Assembly (NCBI GenBank): GCA_037200445.1
Contig: JBBCGH010000001.1
Location: forward strand, 5,081,162-5,145,161
Source of the DNA: Alphaproteobacteria bacterium
GTDB lineage: Bacteria; Pseudomonadota; Alphaproteobacteria; Rhizobiales; Xanthobacteraceae
DNA length: 64,000 bases
Direction: 5' to 3'
The position numbers and the translations under genes are program-made. Under the pieces are notes generated by a model that made no database searches, was not told where the DNA came from, and saw only the letters and a list, made by a program, of their open reading frames with translations. Shown one piece after another: positions 7,442 to 16,401 of this stretch; the stretch's first letter is position 1, and each line of letters begins with the position of its first letter.

Positions 7442-8365
7442 ATGCCCGAGAAAACCCGCGTCATCTGCGTCGGCGAAGTGATGATCGAATTGTCGCGCGG
7501 GGCCGACAACCGCTACGGCCTCTCGTTCGGCGGCGACACGTTCAACACCGCGGTGTACCTCGCGCGCGCCGGAATTCCCGCCGCCTATGCGAGCGCGATG
7601 GGCGACGATCCCTACTCGGCCGGGCTCCTGTCGCTGGCCACCGCCGAAGGCGTGAACTCGGATCTCATCGTGCGCGTGCCCGGCCGCATGCCTGGCCTCT
7701 ACGTGATCGAGACCGACGAGAAGGGCGAGCGCAAGTTCTACTACTGGCGCGACACCTCGCCGGCGCGCGAGCTGTTCGAATTGCCGAACTGGGCCTCGGT
7801 CGCCGAGGCGCTCTTGTCCGCGCGGCTCATCTATTTCTCCGGCGTCACGCTCTCGCTCTATTCCAACACCGGGCTCGGCCGTTTCCTCGCCGCGCTCGAG
7901 CTGGCGCGCAAGCAGGGCGTGACCGTCGCGTTCGACGGCAATTTCCGCCCGCGCGGCTGGAAGGGCGACGTTGCGCGCACCCGCACGGTGTTCGCCGAGG
8001 CCTTGAAGCGCGTCGATATCGCGCTCCCCACCTTCGAGGACGAGGCGATGCTGTGGGGCGACGCCAACCCCGATGCAACGGTCGAGCGGCTGCAGGCCTT
8101 CGGCATCGGCGAGATCGTGGTGAAGAACGGCTCCTCGAACGCGCTCGTCGCCGACAAGTCCGGCCGCGAACTTGTGCCGGTGCCCGAGGTGGTCGAGCCG
8201 GTCGACACGACGGCGGCGGGGGATTCGTTCAACGCCGCGTATCTGGCGGCGCGGCTCGACGGGCAGACCCCCGTCACGTCGGCCGCGCTCGCGCACGGCC
8301 TTGCCGCGCAGGTGATCCGCCATCGCGGCGCGATCATGCCGCGGGCGGCGGCGGCGATGCATTAG
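7442..8365 (+). CDS. kdgK: 2-keto-3-deoxygluconate kinase (PfkB family)
   Basis: 307 aa. It phosphorylates 2-keto-3-deoxygluconate (KDG) with ATP to KDPG in sugar-acid catabolism. N-terminal GEVMIELSRG and the substrate-binding GGDTFNTAVYLAR are characteristic of KDG kinases. The PfkB signature DTTAAGDSFNAAY (255-267) supplies the anion-hole glycines and the catalytic base Asp261. The KDPG aldolase gene eda lies 1.1 kb away on the other strand, which fits this substrate over ribose or fructose. The start has no clear Shine-Dalgarno and follows the hairpin array by about 60 bp. A palindromic repeat lies directly after the stop. Confidence 0.88.
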   Translation: MPEKTRVICVGEVMIELSRGADNRYGLSFGGDTFNTAVYLARAGIPAAYASAMGDDPYSAGLLSLATAEGVNSDLIVRVPGRMPGLYVIETDEKGERKFYYWRDTSPARELFELPNWASVAEALLSARLIYFSGVTLSLYSNTGLGRFLAALELARKQGVTVAFDGNFRPRGWKGDVARTRTVFAEALKRVDIALPTFEDEAMLWGDANPDATVERLQAFGIGEIVVKNGSSNALVADKSGRELVPVPEVVEPVDTTAAGDSFNAAYLAARLDGQTPVTSAALAHGLAAQVIRHRGAIMPRAAAAMH

Positions 8366-8367
8366 GA

Positions 8368-8411
8368 GCGATGGCAGGAAAAGTGGAAACCGGTTTTCCC
8401 TCCGCCATCGC
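8368..8411. repeat. Convergent-junction palindrome, copy 1
   Basis: Outer arms GCGATGGC (8368-8375) and GCCATCGC (8404-8411); inner arms GGAAAA (8377-8382) and TTTTCC (8394-8399) around the core AGTGGAAACCGG. It fills the 58-bp gap between kdgK (+) and the convergent permease gene (-). Related copies are at 21612-21660 and 32089-32135. It may act as a bidirectional terminator. Confidence 0.75.
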
Positions 8412-8423
8412 GACCAAGAAAAG

Positions 8424-8918
8424 CTAAGGCCGCCCGGTAAGCATCGCGGCCCCTGCGGCGAGAAACGGCAGCGGCAGCGAGACCGCGACGCGCAGCCAAA
8501 CGACACGCGCCGGCATCGCGGCGACCTCGAACGTGATCACGCGCGGGAGCGCGAACAGGGCCCATGCAATCGTGTAGGCGATGATGTGCGGCGCCCCTGC
8601 GCCGCTTTTGAGCGCCGCGGTCGCGATCGCAAACCCCACCACCGGGCCGCCGGGCGTGAGCGCGCCCGCGACCGTCGCAAACAGGAGGCCCGCGATGCCG
8701 CTCTCCGGCCCGAGCAGCGAGGGGATCAGCTGCTTTGGCAGGATCTCGGCGATGAAGCCCGAGCCGATCATGCCGACCGCAACGCGGGGCAGCAGCGCAA
8801 AGAACTCGCGGCGCGCGAAGCGCAGCGCGTCGGCAAACATCGGCTGGTCACGCAGAAACAGCGTGAGGCCGAGCGCCACCACGATCGTCCAGAGCGCGAT
8901 GTCGATCACGAGGTTCAT
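8424..8918 (-). CDS. Half-size permease, ArsP/PF03773-like (second half)
   Basis: 164 aa, strongly hydrophobic with about four membrane segments. The central motif GPESGIAGLLFATVAGALTP followed by GGP resembles the repeat of the ArsP_1/UPF0718 permease family. Normal members carry two such repeats in one chain of 300 aa or more; here one repeat is encoded per gene. The start overlaps the stop of the upstream half-permease by 4 bp (ATGA), so the two halves are likely made together and pair in the membrane. The operon leader is eda, suggesting a sugar-acid-linked role, but no substrate can be inferred. Confidence 0.75.
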   Translation of the reverse strand: MNLVIDIALWTIVVALGLTLFLRDQPMFADALRFARREFFALLPRVAVGMIGSGFIAEILPKQLIPSLLGPESGIAGLLFATVAGALTPGGPVVGFAIATAALKSGAGAPHIIAYTIAWALFALPRVITFEVAAMPARVVWLRVAVSLPLPFLAAGAAMLTGRP

Positions 8919-9457
8919 GGGGCAGCGGGTTTGAAGAAGCGCCACGCGTAGCGCGCAAGCACACCGGAGAGGATCGGCAGCGGCAGCGAAAACAGGATGC
9001 GCCAGGTGACGAAGTCGAGGCCGAAGAACGGCAGCTCCCACACGATCGCGCGCGTGTAACCGATCAGGGTCCACGAGATCACGAACGCGCAGGCCGCGCC
9101 GACATCCGCACCCGCGATCAGGAACGAGCCCGCGACCGGATAGATGGTGAATGGCCCGCCCGGCAGGATCGCGCCCGCGATCGTCGCGACCAGAATGCCG
9201 CCGATGCCGGACTCCGCGCCGACCCATTTCACGATCGTTTCGCGCGGCAGCAGCAGCGTCACGAACGCGCCGATCAGCGCTCCGGCCAGGACCTTGGGCA
9301 GCATGGTGCCGAACAGCAGGACGTCATCGGTCAGGATCGAGAGAAAACGAGCCTGCCCGTCGCGGATGAGCACATAGGCGGCGGAACCAAACGCTAAAGT
9401 CGCGATGACGGCCGCCGACCAGTCGAAGGCGCGGCGCGGCCGGCGGGCAGGCGTCAT
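8915..9457 (-). CDS. Half-size permease, ArsP/PF03773-like (first half)
   Basis: 180 aa from MTPARRPRR, which overlaps the eda stop by 4 bp; a longer frame upstream merely runs antisense through the aldolase gene. After one N-terminal helix it has the family motif [20 protein letters not shown] followed by GGPF, and then further helices with [10 protein letters not shown]. It is paralogous to the following gene in motif order. Together the two would make a complete two-repeat transporter. Both are in the inner membrane. Split genes of this family next to an Entner-Doudoroff aldolase are unusual to me. Confidence 0.75.
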   Translation of the reverse strand: MTPARRPRRAFDWSAAVIATLAFGSAAYVLIRDGQARFLSILTDDVLLFGTMLPKVLAGALIGAFVTLLLPRETIVKWVGAESGIGGILVATIAGAILPGGPFTIYPVAGSFLIAGADVGAACAFVISWTLIGYTRAIVWELPFFGLDFVTWRILFSLPLPILSGVLARYAWRFFKPAAP

Positions 9458-10104
9458 GCGGCAGTGCGCAGCGCGGACGCCTCGCGCGCGAGCTTGGTGA
9501 TGCGCGCGAAATCTTGCGCCGCAATGGCGTCCTTCGGCGCGACCCACGAGCCGCCGACCGCCAGCACGTTGGGGCAGCCGAGATACGCCGCAATGTTCTT
9601 CCCGTCGATGCCGCCGGTCGGGCAGAACCTGAGGTCGGGGAGCGGCGCCGCCACCGATTTGAGCCACGCGATGCCGCCGGACGCTTCGGCGGGAAAGAAC
9701 TTCAGCACCTTGAAGCCGCGGCTGCTGAGCGCCATCGCCTCGGAGACGGTCGCGCAGCCGGGCAGCACCGGCACCGTCGCATCGGCGAGCGCGGATGCAA
9801 GCTCGGGAGGCGTGCCGGGACTGACGAGATACTTTGCTCCCGCCGAAATCGCGGCCGCGATGTCAGGCACGCGCGTCACGGTGCCGACGCCGACGATGCA
9901 ATCTGGCACCTCGCCGGCAATCGCCTTGATGGCGTCGAGCGCCGTTTTGGTGCGCAGCGTCACCTCGATCACCGGTAGGCCGCCTGCTGCAAGCGCCCGC
10001 GCCAGCGGCACCGCGTCGGTGACGTGCTCGATGGTGAGCACCGGAATGACAGGCGTTTTCGAGACGAGCGGCGTTGGATCGAGGGGCAACTGGTTCTCCG
10101 TCAT
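9454..10104 (-). CDS. eda: KHG/KDPG aldolase
   Basis: 216 aa. It splits 2-keto-3-deoxy-6-phosphogluconate into pyruvate and glyceraldehyde 3-phosphate. The Schiff-base lysine is K135 in [13 protein letters not shown], the acid/base glutamate is E47 in PVIEVTLRT, and the phosphate-binding GGI motif is in [11 protein letters not shown]. Length and motif order match the bacterial trimeric enzyme, with a short extra N-terminus. It acts on the product of KdgK encoded at 7442-8365. It is the first gene of a three-gene unit with two half-permeases, each overlapping by 4 bp. A palindromic repeat overlaps its start region. Confidence 0.93.
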   Translation of the reverse strand: MTENQLPLDPTPLVSKTPVIPVLTIEHVTDAVPLARALAAGGLPVIEVTLRTKTALDAIKAIAGEVPDCIVGVGTVTRVPDIAAAISAGAKYLVSPGTPPELASALADATVPVLPGCATVSEAMALSSRGFKVLKFFPAEASGGIAWLKSVAAPLPDLRFCPTGGIDGKNIAAYLGCPNVLAVGGSWVAPKDAIAAQDFARITKLAREASALRTAA

Positions 10105-10124
10105 CGTCCGCGAAGGCGGACGAT
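10103..10124. repeat. Short dispersed palindrome (ATCGTCCG type)
   Basis: ATCGTCCG (10103-10110) and CGGACGAT (10117-10124) around CGAAGG, followed by CCAGTA. With the next element (TTTACTGGGTCCCCGC) it looks like two halves of the common rhizobial TACTGG...palindrome family pointing toward each other. Confidence 0.6.
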
Positions 10125-10188
10125 CCAGTAATCACAGATCGTCGAATTGTCTACGATCACGCAAGCAGAAGGGGCCTGCGTTTACTGG

Positions 10189-10208
10189 GTCCCCGCTTTC
10201 GCGGGGAC
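10189..10208. repeat. Short dispersed palindrome (GTCCCCGC type)
   Basis: GTCCCCGC (10189-10196), loop TTTC, GCGGGGAC (10201-10208), preceded by TTTACTGG. It lies 12 bp after the stop of the RND gene and could serve as its transcript end. Confidence 0.65.
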
Positions 10209-10220
10209 GACAAAATGGCG

Positions 10221-13200
10221 CTATTCCGCCGGCTGGGTCACCGCAACCCGGGCCGCGCGGCGCTCCGCCCGCCGAGTCTTGCGCCGCTCGCGCCACGCCG
10301 CGACGTTTGCGATCGCCATCAGGGCAGCCGGCGTCACCACCAAGGTCAGCACAGTCGCAAAGCCGAGCCCGAACACGATCGCGGTGGAGAGCGAAATCCA
10401 CCACTGGGTCGCCGGCGCCCCGATCGTGATCTCGCGCGTCATGAACTCGATGTTCATGCCGAACGCGATCGGCAGCACGCCGAGGATCGCCGTTACGGCG
10501 GTCAACACCACCGGACGCGCGCGCTCGCGGCATGTCTCGATGATCGCGTCATACGCGGCAACGCCCTCGCGCCGCAGGCGATCATAGGTGTCGATCAGCA
10601 CGATGTTGTTGTTCACGATCACGCCCGCGTTCGCGATCACGCCGATGCCGGTCATCACCACGCCGAACGGCTGTCCCATCACCATCAGGCCGATCAGCAC
10701 GCCGATGGTCGACAGGATCACCGCGGTGAGCACCAATCCGACCGAGATGAACTTGTTGAACTGCGCCAGCAGGATCGCGAAAATCAGGAACAGCGCGGTG
10801 CCGAACGCCTTCATCAGGAAGGCGCCCGCCTTCTCGCGCTCCTCGTCCTCGCCTTTCATCTTGAAGATCACGTTCGACCCGAGATCGACCTTGGCAAGGT
10901 CGCCTGCGATTTCCTTCTGCACGTTCGCGCTCTGCACGCCCTCGGCAACGTTCGACGAGACCGTAATGACGCGGTTGCCGTTGATGCGGTTGATATTGCC
11001 GACGCGCTGCGCCGGCACGCGCGTCACGAAGTTGCCAATCGGCACATGCCCGACCGGCGTCTGGATGCGCAGCTCGTCGATCTGCTCGAGGCTGCGGCGG
11101 TCTTTCGGGAAGCGCACGAGGATATCGACCGCCTTGTCGTTGTCGGAGGGGCGATACTCAGTCACCTTGGCGCCATTGGTGACCAGCTGCACGCCGGTGC
11201 CGACGGTGTTGACGTTGGCCTGGTATTTCGCGGCCTCGCCCTTGTTCACCTCGATGCGCCAGTCGATGCCGGGCAGCGGCAGGCCATCGTCCACGTCGCG
11301 CACGTCGGAGCGCGCGGCAAGAATTGCGGCAACCTTTTTCGCCGCGACCGGCAGCAGATCCGGATCGAGCGCAGAGAGCTGCACCTGGATCGGCTTGCCG
11401 GTCGGCGGTCCGGCGCGCGGCGCCGTGACTTCGACCAGAATGCCCGGAATGTCCGCGGTCTTGTCGCGGATCGCGTCCATGATCTCGTGCGCGGGCGGGC
11501 GGTGCTGCCAGTTGTCGAACTCGAACTGGATAACGCCGATCGTATCCTCGCCGAGCTCGTTGTTCTGGCGCGGCTGCTCTCCGGCGCGCGTGTATACGGT
11601 CTTCAGGCCCGAGAACTTCAGCACACGCTCCTCGACGGTGCGCACCAGGCGATCCTTCTCGTCGAGCGAGAGATTTCCGCGGCCGTGGATCACCACCTGC
11701 CCATAGTCCGGCTCGACCTTGGGGAAGAACTCGACCCCGCGGCCGAACTTGCCGTAAGCCATCTGCACGGCGATGAGCAGCGCGAGCGCCAGCAGCAACG
11801 TCGTGCCGGGGTGGCGCAACGCGAGCCGCACCGTCTGCATGTAAAGCCCGCGATCCTTCGCGCGCTCGTCATGCGGCACCGTCGCGGCGCGTCCGAGCAG
11901 CGCGCCAAGCGTGGGCGTGAAGAACAGCGCGACCACCAGCGACGCCGACAGCGTCGCGATCAGCGTGATCGGCATGTATTTCATGAACTCGCCGACCACC
12001 CCGGGCCAGAACAACAGCGGCGAGAACGCCGCAACGCGCGTGAGCGTCGCGGCCGTGACCGGGCCCGCCATGCGCTTTGCCGCCATCGAATAGGCCTCGC
12101 GCGGCGGCGTGCCTTCCGCCATGCGCCGCTCGGCGAATTCCGACACGATGATCGCGTCGTCGACCAGCATGCCGACCGCAAGGATGAGCGAGAACAGCAC
12201 CACGATGTTGACGGTCAGGCCGGCGATCTGCAGGCCGAGCACGCCGGCCAGGAACGATGCCGGAATAGCGATGCCGATGAACAGCGATGCGCGGAAGCCG
12301 AGCGCGAACAGGATGATGATCGCGACCAGCAACACGCCGGTGATGACCGAATTCTGCAGATCGGACAGCATCTGCCGAATGGTCTTCGACTTGTCCTGCG
12401 TGTAGGAAACCTGGATCCCTTCCGGCCACTGCTTCTTCATCTGCTCGACGACGTATTTCACGCCGTCGACCGTCTCGATCAGGTTCGCGCCGGTGCGTTT
12501 CGAGACTTCGATTGTCATGGCGGGCCGGCCATTCACGCGCGTGATCGAGGTCGCGTCCTTGAAGGTCGGCTTCACCTGCGCGACGTCGCCGAGCGTCACG
12601 ACCGCGCCCGCACTTGCCGCGACTGGAATCTTGAGCATGTCCTGCGGCCGCTCGATCAGCGCGGGAACCTTCACGGCAAAGCGGCCGGTCGCGCCTTCGA
12701 GCGCGCCTGCGGCCACGAGGCTGTTCGACTGCTGCGTGATCGCGATCAGCTGTTCGAGTGAGACGCCATAGCTCTTCATCAGCATGGGCTCGGCCACGAC
12801 CTCGACCGCCTCGTCGCGGACGCCGCGAATTTCTGCCGAGATGACGCCGGGCACCTGCTCGATCGTGCTTTTGGCGGTGCGCGCAAGGCGCGCGAGCGTG
12901 CGCTCCGGCAGGTCCCCGGCGAGCGCCACGACCAGCACCGGATAGAGCGAGAGGTTCACCTCCTGCACGGCCGGCTCATCGGCATCCTTCGGCAGGTCGC
13001 GTTTTGCCTCGTCCACTTTCGCCCGCACATCGGCCAGCGCCGCCTTGGAATCAAAGCCGGCCTGGAATTCGAGCAGCACATAGGCGCCGCCTTCGAAGGC
13101 GGTCGCGCGCATCTCCTTCACGTTCGAGACCGACTTGAGCTTGGTCTCGACCGGCTTGATCAGCAGGCGCTCGGCGTCTTCCGGGCTGATCCCGCGCTGG

Positions 13201-13352
13201 GAGAGCAGCGTGTAAATGATCGGGATCCTCACATCCGGCTCGGCTTCCTTCGGGATCGTCACATAGGCGACGAGGCCCGCGACCAGCAGGAAGGCGAGCG
13301 CCGCAATCGTCAGGCGCGCATGGTTGATGGCGAAGTCGACGGGATTGGCCAT
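10221..13352 (-). CDS. RND efflux transporter, inner-membrane subunit
   Basis: 1043 aa, the standard length of HAE1-type RND pumps. The N-terminal helix is followed by the periplasmic porter segment beginning [13 protein letters not shown]. The proton-relay motif [18 protein letters not shown] lies near residue 400, with both essential aspartates. The matching TM10 segment ([20 protein letters not shown]) is near residue 925. Two large periplasmic loops and about 12 membrane helices are evident. It would take substrate from the periplasm or outer leaflet and drive it through a MFP-linked outer-membrane channel. It follows the adaptor gene by 18 bp; no TolC-type gene is present, so a distal channel must be used. 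Substrate unknown. Confidence 0.92.
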   Translation of the reverse strand: MANPVDFAINHARLTIAALAFLLVAGLVAYVTIPKEAEPDVRIPIIYTLLSQRGISPEDAERLLIKPVETKLKSVSNVKEMRATAFEGGAYVLLEFQAGFDSKAALADVRAKVDEAKRDLPKDADEPAVQEVNLSLYPVLVVALAGDLPERTLARLARTAKSTIEQVPGVISAEIRGVRDEAVEVVAEPMLMKSYGVSLEQLIAITQQSNSLVAAGALEGATGRFAVKVPALIERPQDMLKIPVAASAGAVVTLGDVAQVKPTFKDATSITRVNGRPAMTIEVSKRTGANLIETVDGVKYVVEQMKKQWPEGIQVSYTQDKSKTIRQMLSDLQNSVITGVLLVAIIILFALGFRASLFIGIAIPASFLAGVLGLQIAGLTVNIVVLFSLILAVGMLVDDAIIVSEFAERRMAEGTPPREAYSMAAKRMAGPVTAATLTRVAAFSPLLFWPGVVGEFMKYMPITLIATLSASLVVALFFTPTLGALLGRAATVPHDERAKDRGLYMQTVRLALRHPGTTLLLALALLIAVQMAYGKFGRGVEFFPKVEPDYGQVVIHGRGNLSLDEKDRLVRTVEERVLKFSGLKTVYTRAGEQPRQNNELGEDTIGVIQFEFDNWQHRPPAHEIMDAIRDKTADIPGILVEVTAPRAGPPTGKPIQVQLSALDPDLLPVAAKKVAAILAARSDVRDVDDGLPLPGIDWRIEVNKGEAAKYQANVNTVGTGVQLVTNGAKVTEYRPSDNDKAVDILVRFPKDRRSLEQIDELRIQTPVGHVPIGNFVTRVPAQRVGNINRINGNRVITVSSNVAEGVQSANVQKEIAGDLAKVDLGSNVIFKMKGEDEEREKAGAFLMKAFGTALFLIFAILLAQFNKFISVGLVLTAVILSTIGVLIGLMVMGQPFGVVMTGIGVIANAGVIVNNNIVLIDTYDRLRREGVAAYDAIIETCRERARPVVLTAVTAILGVLPIAFGMNIEFMTREITIGAPATQWWISLSTAIVFGLGFATVLTLVVTPAALMAIANVAAWRERRKTRRAERRAARVAVTQPAE

Positions 13353-13370
13353 TTGCGGCTTTCGTTGTTG

Positions 13371-14471
13371 CTAGCGCGCGGCGGTCTTCGGCGCTTCGCC
13401 TTCGACCGGCTCGACCTGCTGGCCCTCGCGCACGAAGTCCTGCCCCTGCACGATCACGCGGGCTCCATCCGCGATGCCGCCGACCCACATGAACTCCTGC
13501 TGGTCTTCGACGACGGACACCGGCACGAACGCGACCTTGCTGTCCGCATCGACGGCGCGCACGCCAAGCTCGCCCGACGACGAGAACGTCAGCGCCGAGC
13601 GCGGCACGCGCGTTGCCGGAACCGGCGCGAGCGGGATCGCCACTTCCATAGTGATGCCGTCCGGGATCAGGCCGTCCGGGTTTGGGACTTCCACATCGAC
13701 CCGGTAGGTGCGGGTATTCGCGCTCGCCGACTTGGAGATGAAACGGACCTTGCCGTTGGCTTTCTTGCCGGTGACGAGCCGGACCTCGGCCGGATCGCCA
13801 AGATGCACGCCGGCAAGATTGCGCTCCGCGACCTCGACGACCGCGAGAATCGGATCGACCGAGACGATCTGTGCGATGTCCTTGCCCATGAATGACAGCA
13901 CCGCTTGTCCGATCTCGACCGGCACGTCATTCACGATGCCGGCCCAGGGCGCCCGGATGACGCTGCGCTCCTTCTCGGCCTCGGCGGCGGCGAGCCCGGC
14001 TTCGGCGGCCTTGTACTGCGTTTCGAGATTGACCGCTTCGAGCCTGGGCATGGTGCCCTGCTCGACCAGCTTCATCTTGGCCGTGAGCTCGGTCTTGCGC
14101 TGGATCAGCATGGCACGCGCCTGCAGCACGCGCGCTTCGCGCGCCTCGTCGGAGAGGACGGCGATCACATCGCCCTCCTTTACCAGCGAGCCGCGCCGCA
14201 CCTTCAGATCGCTGACGACGCCATCGACGCGCGCGGTGAGCATCATCTTCTTGTCGGCCTCGGTGCGGCCGGAAAGCACGAGGTTGCGCGTGCGCGGCTC
14301 GAGGCGCGAGTCGATCACGGAGACGCGGAACAGCTTCTGTTGCTGCTGTTTTGCCTCGGGCTGAACGGCCGCGCGGCTCTCCGCCGTCTCATGCGGGAAC
14401 AGATGACCCGACGCGATCCAGGCGGCCGCGCCGACCACAAGTCCAACCGCGGCAATGCGTGCACCCTTCAT
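13371..14471 (-). CDS. RND efflux membrane-fusion (adaptor) protein
   Basis: 366 aa from MKGARIAAVGLVVGAAAWIA, which overlaps the TetR gene's stop by 4 bp (ATGA). A single N-terminal membrane anchor is followed by a lipoyl-type half-motif (TARVDGVVSDLKVRRGSLVK), a helical hairpin (ARVLQARAMLIQRKTELTAK), the second lipoyl half (VIRAPWAGIVNDVPVEIGQA) and beta-barrel regions. This is the usual domain order of HlyD/AcrA-type adaptors linking an RND pump to an outer-membrane channel. No lipobox, so it is anchored by the helix. The pump gene is directly downstream. Confidence 0.9.
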   Translation of the reverse strand: MKGARIAAVGLVVGAAAWIASGHLFPHETAESRAAVQPEAKQQQQKLFRVSVIDSRLEPRTRNLVLSGRTEADKKMMLTARVDGVVSDLKVRRGSLVKEGDVIAVLSDEAREARVLQARAMLIQRKTELTAKMKLVEQGTMPRLEAVNLETQYKAAEAGLAAAEAEKERSVIRAPWAGIVNDVPVEIGQAVLSFMGKDIAQIVSVDPILAVVEVAERNLAGVHLGDPAEVRLVTGKKANGKVRFISKSASANTRTYRVDVEVPNPDGLIPDGITMEVAIPLAPVPATRVPRSALTFSSSGELGVRAVDADSKVAFVPVSVVEDQQEFMWVGGIADGARVIVQGQDFVREGQQVEPVEGEAPKTAAR

Positions 14472-15088
14472 GACTGTCCCCCGATCTTGTTGTCGTTGGC
14501 ACCCGGAGCGAGCAACTGTTCGACCATGCGCAGCACGATCGGCATCACGGCTTCGGCGTTGAACGACGGCTCCACCGCTCGCCGCCACGACAGCCCGTCC
14601 GCGAGCGCGAACAGCACCGTCACGGTCCCATTCAGGTCGATGTCGCGGCGGATCTCGCCGCGCTCGGCCGCGCGCTTGAGCAATTCGATGAAGCGTGCCC
14701 GCACGTCTGCCTCGATGTCCTGGTAAATGCGCGCCACGGCGGGATTGCGGCGGCTCTCCGCCATGATCTCGGCACAGAGCGCGACCTCTTCGAGGCTGCG
14801 CTCGACCAGATGCTGCTGCGCCAGCGCCGCAATCCCATCGAAGAAATTCTCGGCACTCACCGCGGCGAGGTTCTGCGCGGTCTCGGCGCGGTCACGCTCC
14901 GCGATACCGGCAATGATGTCTTCCTTGGAACGGAAATAGCGGTAGAGGTTGCCGGGGCTCATGCCCGCCTCGGCGCAGATCTCCTGCATCGAGGTCTGGT
15001 GGAAGCCCGCGCGCGCGAAGCAGGTCTGCGCGGCGCTCAGGATTTCGCTGCGGCGGTCAGCCGCGAGCTGGACATTGGCCCGGCGCAT
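14468..15088 (-). CDS. TetR/AcrR family repressor of the efflux operon
   Basis: 206 aa from MRRANVQLAADRRSEIL. The N-terminal helix-turn-helix TSMQEICAEAGMSPGNLYRY followed by FRSKEDI is the TetR DNA-binding signature. The variable C-terminal half would bind an inducer. An in-frame ATG at 15133 exists, but that extension would be coded by the palindrome GCGAACGTTCATTCGC, which looks like the operator, so the inner start is preferred; only a weak AGGG precedes it. It is the first gene of the TetR-MFP-RND unit, so it probably represses itself and the pump. Confidence 0.85.
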   Translation of the reverse strand: MRRANVQLAADRRSEILSAAQTCFARAGFHQTSMQEICAEAGMSPGNLYRYFRSKEDIIAGIAERDRAETAQNLAAVSAENFFDGIAALAQQHLVERSLEEVALCAEIMAESRRNPAVARIYQDIEADVRARFIELLKRAAERGEIRRDIDLNGTVTVLFALADGLSWRRAVEPSFNAEAVMPIVLRMVEQLLAPGANDNKIGGQS

Positions 15089-15114
15089 GGAATTGTGCCC
15101 TGCAATAAAATAGA

Positions 15115-15130
15115 GCGAACGTTCATTCGC
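15115..15130. promoter_or_regulatory. Putative TetR operator
   Basis: The sequence GCGAACGTTCATTCGC contains the perfect 8-bp palindrome GAACGTTC (15117-15124) and outer GCGAA/TTCGC arms. It lies about 27 bp upstream of the preferred TetR start, in an AT-richer stretch. Self-regulation is the usual arrangement for such repressors; binding is not shown. Confidence 0.5.
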
Positions 15131-15435
15131 CAATAGATTTCAAATGGTAAAGGAGTCAATAACGGGATGCGGATCGCGTCGGATGGAGCAGACCAAGAGA
15201 CTGATTTAATTCACTATTTTCATTGATAGAATGTTGTGATGAATGTGGGGTGCGACCCCTCCCGACCGGCAGCCACCGCCTGAGAATCGTCCAAGCCGGC
15301 GCGGCGGCCTCGGCCGACACTCAGTTGAGCTCGAAAGCGAATAGCGCCGCGATCGCGCGGGCGCCCGGGCATCGCCGCTTCATCGTACGTGAACCCACGA
15401 GTGTCAGCACCGATCGCTGCGACGCACGTCTGTCT
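15131..15435. other. Non-coding gap
   Basis: AT-rich around 15195-15240, then GC-rich, with a small GGGGTGCGACCCC hairpin near 15247-15259. Apart from the presumed promoter of the TetR unit I see nothing gene-like here. Confidence 0.4.
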
Positions 15436-16326
15436 CTACAGAGCACAGATTTTCGAAATGACGCTGTCCAATACACCCAACTCCAGGCGAACAACTCGCT
15501 CCGACTTTCGCAACAGACCATGCTGGCTCTCGCGAAGACGCGCAGTGAGCGGGCTCTGCTGTTTTGCCACGATGCATGGAAGGCTGTGATAGGCCAATGT
15601 CCGCTCGCAAATGACGATGACATCCGTGCCGGAAGTCATCGATTGAAGCGCATCCTCGATTCGATACGTGCCATCGGAGGCCATGATCACCATCGTTCCG
15701 TCCGGCCGTAACAGCGACAGCGCCGCGGCGATCGAGGCTCGCGCGAGCTTCGCAACCACCCCGCCTCTTTCGTTCGGATCGAAGTTGTAAAACATTGCTC
15801 CGTGATTCTCGTAGATGAAATGATAATTGTTCTGCCGCGGACAGATCTCGTTTGGAAATCGCCCGATGTATTGATTGCGCACAAAGGGACGAGAACATGG
15901 CTCATAAAAGCATGACAGAGTCTTTTCGTGCGCATTCGGTTCGGCGATGTGGCCATGCACATCGTCGCAGCGAAACCTCAAATACGGATTGAGCGGCGTC
16001 AGAGAGACGGTGTCGATTTCGGCATCAGGCAGCAGGCGATTGACCGCCGCACACGCAGCACCGGCGCCCGGTCCCAGCTCCAGGAATCGAACACCCGAGT
16101 CATTTCGGTACAGATTGAGGACTTGCCTGGCGAGAAACGACAGCGGTCGGGTGTTTGTACATTTCAGTGAGAGCGGCGCATCGCCGCCAGGGCGAATGTG
16201 GCTGTAGTCATCTGAAATGACCGATCGATCGTCGGGCTTTTTGCCAGCATAGGCGATGAGTCCATCCTGCTCGGCCCGCCGGATGCCCTGCACATAGCAG
16301 TTATCGTGGTCCGGCCTGAGCGGCAT
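15436..16326 (-). CDS. SAM-dependent methyltransferase-like protein
   Basis: 296 aa. The segment VRFLELGPGAGAACAAVNRL (about 80-99) is motif I of class I methyltransferases, ending in an acidic residue two strands later (DAEIDTVSLTPLNPY). GGVVAKLARASIAAALSLLR followed by PDGTMVIMASDG fits motifs V/VI. The C-terminal part is less typical. Codon use is less GC-biased than in neighbouring genes and the protein is rich in Cys (about nine), suggesting recent transfer. It lies 75 bp after the Asp-box propeller gene on the same strand. Substrate unknown. Confidence 0.65.
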   Translation of the reverse strand: MPLRPDHDNCYVQGIRRAEQDGLIAYAGKKPDDRSVISDDYSHIRPGGDAPLSLKCTNTRPLSFLARQVLNLYRNDSGVRFLELGPGAGAACAAVNRLLPDAEIDTVSLTPLNPYLRFRCDDVHGHIAEPNAHEKTLSCFYEPCSRPFVRNQYIGRFPNEICPRQNNYHFIYENHGAMFYNFDPNERGGVVAKLARASIAAALSLLRPDGTMVIMASDGTYRIEDALQSMTSGTDVIVICERTLAYHSLPCIVAKQQSPLTARLRESQHGLLRKSERVVRLELGVLDSVISKICAL

Positions 16327-16401
16327 CTCTCGCCCATGTCACAGCAATTGCGGCTCCGTTCATCCGGTCGCTGACGTGCGCCGCTTTCGCCGTGCCGTTG
16401 A

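Noticed and set aside
6855-7442. A 195-codon open frame through the hairpin array.
   Set aside because: Low-complexity Ala/Gly/Arg/Pro sequence dictated by the hairpins, several frames are open at once, and no Shine-Dalgarno is present.
10074-12761. An 895-codon plus-strand open frame opposite the RND pump gene.
   Set aside because: Antisense shadow of a strongly supported gene, with Arg/His/Asp-rich composition.
15223-15711. A 162-codon plus-strand frame opposite the methyltransferase gene.
   Set aside because: Mostly antisense to a gene with a clear SAM motif.
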